A stretch of 20,000 nt of DNA from Theodoxus fluviatilis. Taxonomy: Eukaryota; Mollusca; Gastropoda; Cycloneritida; Neritidae. Location: contig JAWQFJ010012216.1 in the NCBI GenBank assembly GCA_034096865.1, forward strand, positions 1-20,000. The letters run 5' to 3'. The position numbers and the translations under genes were made by a program. Positions 10,450 through 19,829 of this stretch are shown here, piece after piece; position 1 is the stretch's first letter; every line of letters begins with the position of its first letter. Under the pieces are notes generated by a model that was given only the letters and a program-made list of their open reading frames with translations, ran no database searches and was not told where the DNA came from.

Positions 10450-10594
10450 CTGCACAGACAAAGTCAAGCCAGGCAGCTGATAACCATGAATGAAGAGAAA
10501 AACGGCTGCTGCCGCTAGACGAGCACAAGCCAGACACATTTTAAGCATGACTGGAGGGGTGGACTGATTCGGAAATTTGCGGTTGAAAGGAAAA

Positions 10595-10850
10595 CTGGAT
10601 GAGGGTGAATCGGAAGATGGAGGAATGGATGAATTGACGGACTGATTGGAAGATGGATGAATTTATGGACAGATTGGTAGATGGATGGATGGATGGATGG
10701 ATGGATGGATGGATGGATGGATGGATGGATGGATGGATGGATGCATGGATGGATGGATGAATTAATGGACAGATTGGTGGATGAAATTGTGGACAGATTG
10801 GAGGATGGATGGATGATAAATGAATGCATAGACGGATGAACGGATGGAAA
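10595..10850. repeat. GATG/GGAT tetranucleotide microsatellite with degenerate flanks
   Basis: The core at about 10678-10762 is nearly pure ATGG repeats with a single interruption (ATGCATGG) near 10741. Imperfect copies extend on both sides to about 10595 and 10850. It yields a Ser/Ile/His/Pro-rich false frame on the minus strand. Confidence 0.95.
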
Positions 10851-10874
10851 GAACAAGAAGGGCAAACCCCATAC

Positions 10875-12153
10875 GACTCACATGCTTGAAAATGACCTAT
10901 ACATGACCTTGACCTTCAGGTGACCTTCAAGGTCAAGGTCAAACAACTAAACCTAGCAATGACATCATACACTAAGAAATGCTTTACACCTTTTCCTACC
11001 AAAATACATGTGGCCTTGAGCCAAGGTCAAGGTCATCCAGGCCATGCAACACAAATCTGTTAATTCAAGACAGGAAGCACAATGGTGCTTATTGAAACTT
11101 TCTACCATGAGATATGGTCACTTTTAGTGGGTCACTACCCCATGTTGGTCACATTTCATAAGGGTCAAAGTGACCTTGACCTTGATGATATGTGACCAAA
11201 AGTGTCTTACGATGAAAGTATAACATGTCCCCCACATAATTATTAAGTTTAAAACAGTTATCTTCCATAGTTCATGGTCAAGGTCACTTCAAAATATGTA
11301 TACAATCCAACTTTGAAGAGCTCCTGTGAACTTGACCTTGAAGCAAGGTCAACCAAACTGATATCAAAAGATACGGCTTACTTTGCCCTATATACCATAT
11401 ATAGGCGCAGTATTCAATCTCACAAACTTCAGAGAAAATTGAGAAAATGTGAAAAATGGCTGTTTTTTAGACAACATTTATGGCTCCTGCGACCTTGACC
11501 TTGAAGGAAGGTCAAGTAACTCTGTATGTTTTTTGACGCCTTGTCATCATACACCATCATGCCAGATTGGGTGTTGATAGACTTAATAGTCTCCGAGAAA
11601 AATCCTACGTTAAATTTGTTTACGGACGACAGAATGCCCGGACGCCCAGATGCCTGGACGGACAACACGGGTGACCTAGTATGAAAGTATAACATGTGTA
11701 CTACAATGTTATGAAGTTTGGAAGAGTTATCTTCCATAGTTCAGGGTCAAGGTCACTTCAAAATGTGTATACAATCCAACTTTAAAGAGCTCCTGAGACC
11801 TTGACCTTGAAGCAAGGTCAATCAAACTGGTAACAAAAGATAGGAATTATTATGCCCTATACACCATATATAGGTCAGGTATCCAATCTAAAAAACTTCA
11901 GAGAAAATTGGGGAAATGTGAAAAATTGCTGTTTTTTAGACAACATTTACGGCCCCTGCGACCTTGACCTTGAAGCAAGGTCAAGTCAATATGACTGTTT
12001 TTTGACGCCTTGTCATCATACACCATCATGCCAAATTGGATTTTGATAGACTTAATAGTGTCCAAGAAAAATCCAACGTTAAAGTTTTTTACAGACGCCA
12101 GGATGGACGACACGGGTGAGTAGATAGACTCACTTTTGCTTCGCATGTGAGTC
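10875..12153. mobile_element. Non-autonomous element with short terminal inverted repeats, terminal hairpin and internal tandem duplication
   Basis: GACTCACATGC at 10875-10885 is matched inversely by GCATGTGAGTC at 12143-12153. The right end also forms its own hairpin: GACTCAC at 12128-12134 pairs with GTGAGTC at 12147-12153. The body starts with about 330 bp rich in TGACCTTGACCTT and AAGGTCAAGGTCA. Two tandem copies of a 469-bp block follow (11211-11679 and 11680 to about 12115). There is no transposase. Short inverted ends, a 3' hairpin and a tandem-repeat core recall Helitron2/Helentron-type non-autonomous elements and the bivalve 'pearl' repeats. Without a sure target site or CTRR end, that class is only a suggestion. 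It sits inside an intron of the Env/F-like gene. Confidence 0.55.
11211..12115. repeat. 469-bp tandem duplication inside the intronic element
   Basis: Two head-to-tail copies align closely from ATGAAAGTATAACATGT (11214 and about 11682) to ACACGGGTGA (about 11665 and 12109). Landmarks such as TCTTCCATAG (11261 and 11730) and the TTGACCTT/AAGGTCAA palindromes (11332 and 11801; 11495 and 11964) are all displaced by exactly 469 bp. Matching short open frames on both strands simply reflect the duplication. They are mutated differently in each copy and do not look coding. Confidence 0.92.
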
Positions 12154-12264
12154 AAAACAAGGATGAGAAGATATGTCGTCACTGTTTCCCTATGTATTTC
12201 ACTTTTTATTAATTATGTAGGGATATGTGGTGTGTCTATTCCAACACTCCCATCCCACAGAAGG

Positions 12265-12316
<52 letters not shown>

Positions 12317-12321
12317 GCGCC

Positions 12322-12354
<33 letters not shown>

Positions 12355-12560
12355 GTTCACACATACACACACACACACACACACGTTCGCACACACATAC
12401 ACACACAGACAAATACACACACACACGTTCGCACACACATACACACACACACGTTCACACACACACATACACACACACACGTTCACACACACATATACAC
12501 ACACACACGTTCGCACACACACGTTCGCACACACATACACACACACGCACACACACACAC
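12265..12560. repeat. CA microsatellite with CG core, grading into a CACGTTC-containing minisatellite
   Basis: Pure CA repeats at 12265-12313 are followed by an alternating CGCGCGCCCGCGCGCGC block (about 12314-12330) and more CA. From about 12354, TCACACATAC / ACGTTCGCACAC modules recur at roughly 30-bp spacing. Alternating purine-pyrimidine sequence of this length is prone to Z-DNA. Both strands are open in all frames, which explains several His/Thr- or Cys/Val-rich false frames here. Confidence 0.97.
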
Positions 12561-12630
12561 TCTTAACACCTGGAGAGAGCAACAAGTGGGGCCAAGCTAA
12601 GGACGGACACAGACACAGAGAGTGACTGAC

Positions 12631-13459
12631 CGTGACGAGGCAGAGGTCACACGAGGGCAGCTGCTTCAGGCCGGCGTGGCAGTCCAGGTAGGGGCGGGTG
12701 GCGTTGCTGAGAAGGACGCGACTGGGCTCCACCTCCAGCATGAACTCCTGCAGCGAGTTGGGGAAGAACTTGAACTGGCACTGCTCCCGCACCATGTCCT
12801 TGTGGTCAGTGTAGATGCCCAGCATGCACGACGGGACGCTGGCCTTGACCTCCGCCCTCATCCCAGGGCAAATGTCGTCACGGCACTGGGAGGGGTCGTA
12901 GTCCTCCAGCTCCATGTAGTACTGGGCGTCCCTGGTCACAGCGAAGTACCTGGGCAGGTTCGTCACCTGGGTGCTGTGGCCCGTGCTCTGCCCGTAGGGC
13001 GAGGGGACCACGGTCACCCGGTACACGTCGAAGTAGCGAGGTTTGATGCTTGTGACGGGCGCGTTCAGCAAGATGGCGACGTGGTCCTCTCCCTTTGCGT
13101 CCTTGGCCAGGAAGGCGTGGGCAGCGTACACGTGGTAGTAGTACAGGGGGTTGCGCTCCTTCAACTCGTACTGGCCGTAGAAGCTGTTCACCTTCCTCTC
13201 CAGCACGTCCAGAGTACTCTGCAGCACGTGTGGGGCCACAAAGAAGCGGGACAGACGTCCCATGGACAGCGTGCGGACAGCCACCCGGAAGTCGTTCACC
13301 AGCATGCGCGCCATCCACAGCGTCCGCGACTGGACAGCCACGAACATGGCCGAGTCCACACTGAGCTGGCCAGAGTGCTCCTCGGCCTTCCGCAGGGTGT
13401 CGTACTTGAAGATCATCTGGCGGTACAGCTCCCCCATCTCGTCCTGGAAGCTGTCGAAC
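12631..13459 (-). CDS. Env/F-like membrane glycoprotein gene, central exon (fusion-subunit core and Cys-rich region)
   Basis: This 829-nt exon is one nucleotide plus 276 codons. The acceptor is a strong pyrimidine stretch ending GTCCTCAG (13460-13467), and the donor is ACG|GTCAGT. The one-nucleotide start completes the two-nucleotide end of the exon at 19437-19596, so the phases agree. It begins with helical, heptad-like sequence. At residues 67-80 comes GRLSRFFVAPHVLQ, which fits the conserved G-x-LS-x-x-x-V-(S/A)-P pattern of baculovirus F-like and errantivirus Env-like fusion subunits. Then come a YYY block (106-108), STQVTNLPRYFAV (162-174) and seven cysteines at 192, 197, 211, 227, 260, 270 and 273. 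There is one N-x-T site (252-254). Such an order (helix, core, dense cysteines) is typical of the family. The minus frame stays open past both splice sites only because the flanking repeats lack stops. The exon is intact and GC3-rich. The family call rests on pattern recognition, not on a search. Confidence 0.85.
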
Positions 13460-13602
13460 CTGAGGACAGCACGGGGAGGAAGGGACTTGATAAGTGGTTC
13501 TCCAGTATATTTCAAAACGGTTTCCTTCTCCATATCATTTCCTTCTTTTAAAATTATCACACTAATAGATGACATAAAGAAAAATGCACACCAAGATAAG
13601 GC

Positions 13603-14258
13603 TATACCAACACCACACCACATACCAAAACCGCACCACCATACCAACATCACACCACATACCAACACCACACCACCATACCAACATCACACCACATACC
13701 AACACCACACCACCATACTAACACCACACCACCATACCAACACCACACCACATACCAACACCACACCACCATACCAACACCACACCATCATACCAACACC
13801 ACATCACCATACCAACACAACAACACACCACCATACCAACATCACACCACATACCAACACCACACCACCATACCAACACCACACAACAATACCAACACCA
13901 CACCACCATACCAACACCACACCACATACAACACCACACCACCATACCAACACCACACCACATACCAACACCACACCCCCATACTAACAGCACACCACCA
14001 TACCAACACCACACCACAATACCAACACCACACCACAATACCAACACCACACCACCATACCAACACCACACCACATACCAACACCACACCACCATACCAA
14101 CACCACACCCCCATATCAACACCACACCATCATACCAACACCACACCACCATACCAACACAACAACACACCACCATACCAACACCACACCATCATACCAA
14201 CACCACACCACCATACCAACACAACAACACACCACCACACCACGACAATACCACGCCA
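13603..14258. repeat. CACCAC/ATACCAACAC satellite, left block
   Basis: The units are 17-19 bp, such as ATACCAACACCACACCACC with a CACATACC variant, about 35 copies. The plus strand is almost free of G. The last ~30 bp switch to CCACGACAATACCAC, a variant common at the start of the right block. This fits one original array later split by the LINE. Confidence 0.95.
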
Positions 14259-14260
14259 CT

Positions 14261-17200
14261 ATAAAGAACAGAACAGAACAGTTTATTAGTGAAAGGCCAT
14301 TTGGTCATTACAAAGGGGGGATTCATACATATACAAGACAAACTAATATGGATTAATTCATGGGCACTGCGGGTGTAGCATTAGTGTCAAAGTCAGTTTA
14401 GTTTCTTCTCCGTTTCAGTGCTTTTTAAATGAACCAAGCAAGCGAACGACTTTTGGTGCCTGTGTACTTCATGACTTGTTGATAAAATATGGCCTGAAAT
14501 AATCATATTCATGACATGCAAATAAAAGATGCTCCTCGTTCTCCATTTGCCCACAGAATGGGCAAGATAAGATATTGTTATCAGCGATTGCGGTGTATCT
14601 CTTTGCATGACAGTTTATTTCACTAACGCCCATTCTAAATCTTGCATAGGATGCTCTAGCAGGCATGAGCAGACTTTGCAGATAAGATTCCATATCATGG
14701 TTTGGTTTAAATAGGAAGTACTTGCTTAGTCGGCTGCTTTCTTTTACAGATGATGCCCAAGCCTGTTTATAACAATCTTTTAGTCGCTGTTCTGGCTCAC
14801 ATAGAAAGAGTTTCCTACATCCAACTCCTTGATTGTACCAAGCCTCTCCAGACTCATAACTGCTTAGCAATTGTTTCATTCTGAGGGCCCAGCATGGCAC
14901 ATTCTTGTCAGCTAGGTCTAGAGACATAGCATAACCTTTTCTCGGCAGTCTATCGCTTTCCAGTGTCTGTAGTTTCAACCAGTATCGTACAGCTCTGAAA
15001 GACGTAACTACGTATAAAGGGATTCTGCCCAAGTCCCCCAAAACTGCGTTGTTTGGTGTACTTATAGTCAAACCTAGAAAACGATTGAAAGCAAACATAT
15101 GGACTCGTTCAATTACATCAGCTTTCTGCATTTCCATACTTCACTAGCATAGCATAGCGTACTCTGTACCTGGGTATCCCAAAATTTAGTAAAGACGTCG
15201 ATGTTGCAGCACTTTATACATGATAACACTTTCAAACTATTGATAACTTTGCTTTTGGCCGTCACAGCTATATTTTTCAGCGACACACTGACACTTACCT
15301 TTGTAGTGAGCACAAGTGCAAGATAGTTCTACGAGTTTTTTGTCTAAACGTAAGTACCCGCGTAAAGCCACTTTTCGTGTTTCTTCATGGGACCTCCTTT
15401 TCTAAATACTACTATATTAGTTTTCTGCAAATTCACTGTTAGGCATAGTTTTCTAGATTCTTGTTCTAGGGTATTTAATAGTTTATGTAGGCCTAGTGCT
15501 GTGTTTGAGAGAAGGATAAGGTCATCTGCAAACAACAACAAAAATAACTCTTGATCGTTTGGATTGAGTTGTACTCCATGCTTCCCTTGCTGAATTACTT
15601 CTTTGCCGAGCTCGTTAATAAAAAGGAAAAAAGAATCGTGCTGGTATTTTCTCCTTGCTTTAGGCCCGAAGGGCACGTAAACGACTTCGACAGGGTCCCG
15701 TTTACTCTTACGGTGGCTCTTACAGATCTGTAAATTGATTTCAATGCAGTCAACATTTTCCTTTTTACCCCGTTTTGTATAAAATGCTCCACAACATGAC
15801 TCTATTAACATAATCAAAGGCTTTCTTAATATCTACGAAGGCTACATACAGACGTACCTTCCTTTTGAACATATATTTTTCTACTAAATTGAATAGAACA
15901 AAAATGTGGTCCACATTCGAATAGTTTCTTCGAAATCCAGTCTGTTCTTCTAATATTTTATCATTGCTTCGGCTCACTGCTCGAGACGTTTACTTAGAAG
16001 AGAAGTGTAACACTTGCTTACGGTGCACAACAGAGCTATTCCTCTATAGTTATCTGGATCATCTTTCTCCCCCTTCTTGTGGATTGGTGCAAATATCGAC
16101 GTGCACCATATCTCTGGGAAGTGACCACTTACAAACAATCTGTTTAAAAGATCAACCAGAAATGTCATGGCTAATTTGCCAGCCGTTTTAAGCATTTCAA
16201 TCGCAACACCGTCTATCCCTGCTGCTTTGCCATTGTTGCTCCTTCTGATAGAATCCATAACCTCTTGCTCTGTTATTTCACAGTCTAGTGTGTTGTCACG
16301 TATTTCTGTGTACTCGCAATCATCAATCATGTCGATTTGTCGCGACTGAAAAACTTCCTTAAATTGCGCGACCCACTGGTCTTAAGTTACGTTACTAAAT
16401 CTACTTTGTCGGAATGATAAATGACGTATTTCCCTCCAGAATTGTTTGGGCTTGCTGCAGTTATTGACCAAATTTTCTGTTTTATGCAAACTGTAGATTT
16501 TCCGTTTACTACCTAAGGTTTTCTTGTATTCTTTACGCAGGTTTGTGTACGATTCTCTGTCGCTTTTCAATCCTGATTTTCTGTACTTACGTAACGTCTG
16601 CCTCACTTCCCTTCTCTTTTTTGGTACTCCCCATCGAACCATCTTGGACGAGTGGTGTGTTTTTTCCGATTTACAATACGTTTATGCATACATATACCCG
16701 CGTCTCGAATGCAGTTGATAAAGCAAGATAAGGCTGCCTCTGTATCAGTTGTTAGTAGAGATTTCGCCTTCTCTATTCTATCGATTCATCAGATTTTATT
16801 TGGCTGGAAAATTCTTCTGTTTTATAATCATCCCATCTAATAAATTCATATATTTGCACTTTAATTTCGTCAGACTGTTTATCGCGCCGATGACAGTTTA
16901 ACAATACTTCCAAGGGCATATGCGCCTACTCAATTCTAGATCTCATCTCCAGATCTAAATTCACAAATTGGTCTCGTAGGTCAACAGCCATTAGGGCATA
17001 GTCGATCGAGCTGCAACCTTGGTCAGACAAGTAGGTAAATTCTACTTTCCTATCACCCGTACACGCTCCATTTTTTATTTCTAACCCATAAACCTGACAT
17101 AAGTCAATGAGTTCCCGTCCAAAACGGTTAAATATGTTATCTTTCGCCTGTCTTAAAAAGTGAACTTCATAATCATTGTCAATTTAGGAAGGATTATTAT

Positions 17201-17752
17201 AAGCACTTACATATGATAGTGTCAGTATATTTCTATTTGATGTTCTGGCATTCAGATCGCCCATGATAAACATACAAATATCTCCAAATTCATCTACTAG
17301 ATTCAAAATGCATTGTTCCAGTAGAACTATGTTACAATTGTAGTCTTTATCCCTGTAATACGGTGAACCCTCAGGAGGTATGTATGTCACAATCATGAAG
17401 ATGTCGTGCCGAGTGAACAGGAATTGTTTCGAAATCTTGCAGATAATGATATTGGATGACTTGTTTGAAGAATTTACTCTTTTCTTTCCTAATAAGCATA
17501 ATTACTCCTCCTGAGCGTCTTCCGCTTCTAGACAGCTTGATAGCAGTATTAATATTGCAACATTACTCGGGGAACTTGTAACTACATTCAAAATTATCCA
17601 AAACGTTTATATTAAACAGATCACATCAAAGCAATGTACACAGCTAATGAATTCGCCATCACCGAGATGGCTAGTAATCCACAAACGTTCCAACTTATCA
17701 GTTTTAGCTCATTTTCTTTTCAGCAGCTCTGGGCCTGGCCGATTTCTTATCG
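14261..17752 (-). mobile_element. Decayed APE-type LINE retrotransposon (about 3.5 kb), inserted in the satellite
   Basis: Read on the minus strand, the element runs from an endonuclease start near 17700 to a 3' tail at about 14261-14287. The tail consists of AATAAAC followed by GTTCT repeats, at the plus-strand words GTTTATT and GAACAGAACAGAACAG. It carries endonuclease, reverse transcriptase and a C-terminal Cys/His cluster in the normal order. No ORF1 is visible, because the 5' side passes into satellite almost at the beginning of ORF2. Satellite of the same kind lies on both sides. I could not define a target-site duplication in such repetitive flanks. The clade is uncertain (I/Nimb-like or RTE-X-like by general appearance). 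The short-repeat 3' tail instead of poly(A) is seen in several LINE clades. Confidence 0.88.
14393..17703 (-). pseudogene. LINE ORF2 (endonuclease-reverse transcriptase), broken by stops and frameshifts
   Basis: The domains appear in order on the minus strand. SWNVCGL near 17676-17696 is the start of an APE endonuclease. GDLNAR (17244-17261) is its catalytic Asp/Asn motif. IDYALMAV near 17000 belongs to the late endonuclease region, and the usual closing SDH was not found. The RT begins with KAAGIDGVAIEML (near 16215-16255) and HKKGEKDDPDNYRGI (near 16030-16080). The catalytic motif AFVDIKKAFD follows at about 15813-15842, then GLKQG near 15655 and FADD at 15521-15532. The C-terminal Cys-x2-Cys...His-x4-Cys cluster is near 14512-14568. 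The frame is interrupted many times: by several stops between 17400 and 17680, by shifts around 16650-17180, 15975, 15790 and 15340, and by one near 14470 that displaces the basic C-terminus. The copy cannot make a full protein. Confidence 0.88.
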
Positions 17753-19377
17753 CACCACCATACCAACACCACACCACCACATACCACACCACCATACCAA
17801 CAGCACACCACCCCACCACGACAATACCACACCACCACACCACGACAACAACACACCACCACACCACACCACGACAATACCACACCACCATACCACGACC
17901 ACACCACACCACTACACTACGACAACAACACACCACCACACCACGACAATACCACAGCACCATACCACGACCACACCACACCACCACACCACGATAACCC
18001 CACACCACCACACCACGACAATACCACAACACCATACCACGACAATACCACACCACCACACCAACATCACACCATGACAATACCACACCACCACACCACG
18101 ACAATACCACACTACAATACCAACACCACACCACACCAACACCACACCACACCACCACCACACCACACCACCCCACCGCCATACCACCCCACCACACCGC
18201 ATAACACAATCATACCACACCATACCACACCATACAACACCACCATACCACAACACACCACACCACCATACCACAACACACCACACCACCATACCACAAC
18301 ACACCACACCACCATACCACAACATACCACACCACCATACCACAACACACCACACTATCATACCACAACACACCACACTATAATACCACAACACACCACA
18401 CTATCATACCACACAACCCCACCACACCACAACACCATGCCATACCACACCATCATACCACGCCATTCCACAACAAAATACCACGCCATTCCACATCACA
18501 ATACCACGCCTTTCCACACCACCATACCACACCACCATTCCACACGACCACACCACACCACACCACCATACCACATCACACCACACCACCATACCACATC
18601 TCACCACACCACCATACCACATCTCACCACACCACCATATTACGCCATACCACACCACACCACCATACACCACCATACAACACCACCATACCACATCACC
18701 ATACCACACCACCTCACCACACCATGCCAATCCGCTTCACCATACACCACCATACAACACCACCATACCACATCTCACCACACCACCATACCACATCTCA
18801 CCACACCACCATATAACGCCATACCACACCACACCACCATACACCACCATACAACACCACCATACCATACCACACCACCACACCACATCACAGCACACCA
18901 TCATACCACACCACACCACCATACACCACCATACAACACCACAATACCACACCACCACACCACATCACAACACACCATCATACCACACCACACCACCATA
19001 CCATGCCATACCACACCACCACACCACATCACAGCACACCATCATACCACACCACACCACCATACACCACCATACAACACCACCATACCAAACCACACCA
19101 CCACACCACATCACAGCACACCATCATACCACACCACACCACCATACACCACCATACAACACCATCATACCACACCACACCACACCACCACATCACAGCA
19201 CATCATCATACCACACCACACCACCATACCATGCCGTACCATACCACTACACCACACCACACCACCATACCACACCATACCACTACACCACAGCACACGA
19301 TCATACCACAGCATACCACACCACCATACCACACCACCATACCACACCATGTCAATACCACTCCACCACACCACACC
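17753..19377. repeat. CACCAC/ATACCAC satellite, right block, with higher-order structure
   Basis: This is 1.6 kb of plus-strand sequence made almost only of C, A and T. The basic modules are CCACGACAATACCAC near 17800-18110, then ACCACCATACCACAACACAC (about 23 bp) near 18240-18400, then longer composite units. A CACAGCACACCATCAT-type landmark recurs at about 18892, 18967, 19032, 19113 and 19196 (65-83 bp apart). An ATCTCACCACACCACC landmark pair recurs near 18600 and 18775. It generates a 457-codon His/Pro/Thr-rich frame on the plus strand and Trp/Val/Cys/Gly-rich frames on the minus strand, all by-products. Confidence 0.95.
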
Positions 19378-19436
19378 TTGGTCTAGGCAAGCATGCGGGC
19401 AGAGATGGACAGAGACAGGCGGGGAGATATGCCTAC

Positions 19437-19596
19437 CTTTTCTGTGACACTTTCTGGATTTCCTGCAGGAACCTGGTGTTTGCAGCAATGGTGTCACTGA
19501 GGTTGCCCACCTTCTGTTGATAGGCAGCCACGATGTCCAGTATCTTGTCGTTTTCCAGAGTGGATCCCGAGCCAAATAGGAACTTCCCAATCACCC
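19437..19596 (-). CDS. Env/F-like membrane glycoprotein gene, upstream exon (hydrophobic Gly-rich segment and heptad repeat)
   Basis: This 160-nt exon is two nucleotides, 52 codons and two nucleotides. The acceptor is a run of ten T followed by ACAATGACAG; the donor is AAAAG|GTAGGC. It opens with a short hydrophobic glycine-containing stretch with an LFG triplet (exon codons 1-8). About 35 residues of heptad-patterned helix follow, with L, I, V and A at a/d-like positions and one N-x-S site. A hydrophobic G-x-x-x-LFG segment before a coiled coil is what baculovirus F-like and errantivirus Env-like proteins show at the start of their membrane-fusion subunit, just after the cleavage site. That is family knowledge applied to a short exon. 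The outgoing phase (2) fits the incoming phase of 12631-13459. The receptor-binding part and signal peptide are not present here and would lie upstream or be missing. Confidence 0.75.
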
Positions 19597-19829
19597 CTGT
19601 CATTGTAAAAAAAAAAGCTGGTTAAATGCCGTCCTTATCACACCACAAGAAAACTGATGTTCTCCAGCTGACTGCCACCTCTGCGTGACGTAGAACGAAA
19701 GCTAACAACACAGGGCTGCAGCCAGCATTACATCCCACGTGTCAAGATATTCAAATAAGGGGATGTTCCAAGATGACAAAAGTAATATTTTTCTTCTTCA
19801 CATTTTTAAGTTAAGATGTACGCACTCAC
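19597..19829 (-). other. Short putative intron (233 bp), only if the 19830-19944 exon is real
   Basis: It is bounded by GTGAGT (minus strand, 19824-19829) and the T-rich acceptor CAG (19597-19599). No other content is recognised. The acceptor side is well supported and the donor side is tentative. Confidence 0.35.

Larger units (their letters stand above)
10450..12630 (-). other. Intron of the Env/F-like gene (2,181 bp)
   Basis: The donor on the minus strand is GTCAGT at 12625-12630 and the acceptor is TGTGCAG ending at 10450. The phase is 0 on both sides. It contains, in plus order, a GATG microsatellite, a 1.28-kb non-autonomous repeat element and a CA/CG repeat tract that ends about 65 bp from the donor. 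Confidence 0.8.
13460..19436 (-). other. Large intron of the Env/F-like gene (5,977 bp) filled with satellite and a LINE
   Basis: The donor is AAAAG|GTAGGC (19431-19436) and the acceptor is CCTCAG (ending 13460). It is a phase-2 intron. Nearly all of its length is CACCAC/ATACCA satellite (13603-14258 and 17753-19377) flanking a decayed minus-strand LINE (14261-17752). In the direction of the gene's transcription, the satellite would give a GU-rich RNA. Confidence 0.75.

Noticed and set aside
9559..10518. Plus-strand frames of 66-226 codons opposite the last Env/F-like exon
   Set aside because: They are antisense shadows of a GC3-rich coding exon, partly running into the 18-bp minisatellite.
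9841..10548. Start codon at 10546-10548 making the last exon a free-standing 235-residue protein with a hydrophobic N-terminus
   Set aside because: The hydrophobic lead could mimic a signal peptide, but the strong TGTGCAG acceptor at 10450 and the phase match to the 12631 donor favour an internal exon. An alternative promoter isoform is not strictly excluded.
11274..12182. Paired short frames on both strands (11274-11498, 11852-12046, 11429-11737, 11898-12182)
   Set aside because: They are the same translation appearing twice because of the 469-bp tandem duplication, with independent disabling changes.
12622..13551. A 309-codon plus-strand frame opposite the central exon
   Set aside because: It is a shadow caused by the high GC3 of the minus-strand exon. 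It is rich in Val/His/Gln and Leu without domains, and the minus strand has the family motifs and splice sites.
12265..13671. A single continuous 468-codon minus-strand frame over the central Env/F-like exon
   Set aside because: Both ends of the frame run through clear splice sites into Val/Cys-rich translations of CA and CACCAC repeats. The exon is 12631-13459.
14261..17752. The LINE reverse transcriptase as the pol partner of the Env/F-like gene
   Set aside because: Its APE endonuclease, non-LTR RT motifs and AATAAAC/GTTC tail make it a LINE, unrelated to an LTR or viral pol. It is a later insertion into the intronic satellite.
18074..19447. A 457-codon His/Pro/Thr-rich plus-strand frame and its Trp/Val/Cys-rich minus-strand counterparts
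   Set aside because: The whole length is CACCAC/ATACCA satellite inside an intron, and composition alone explains the lack of stops.
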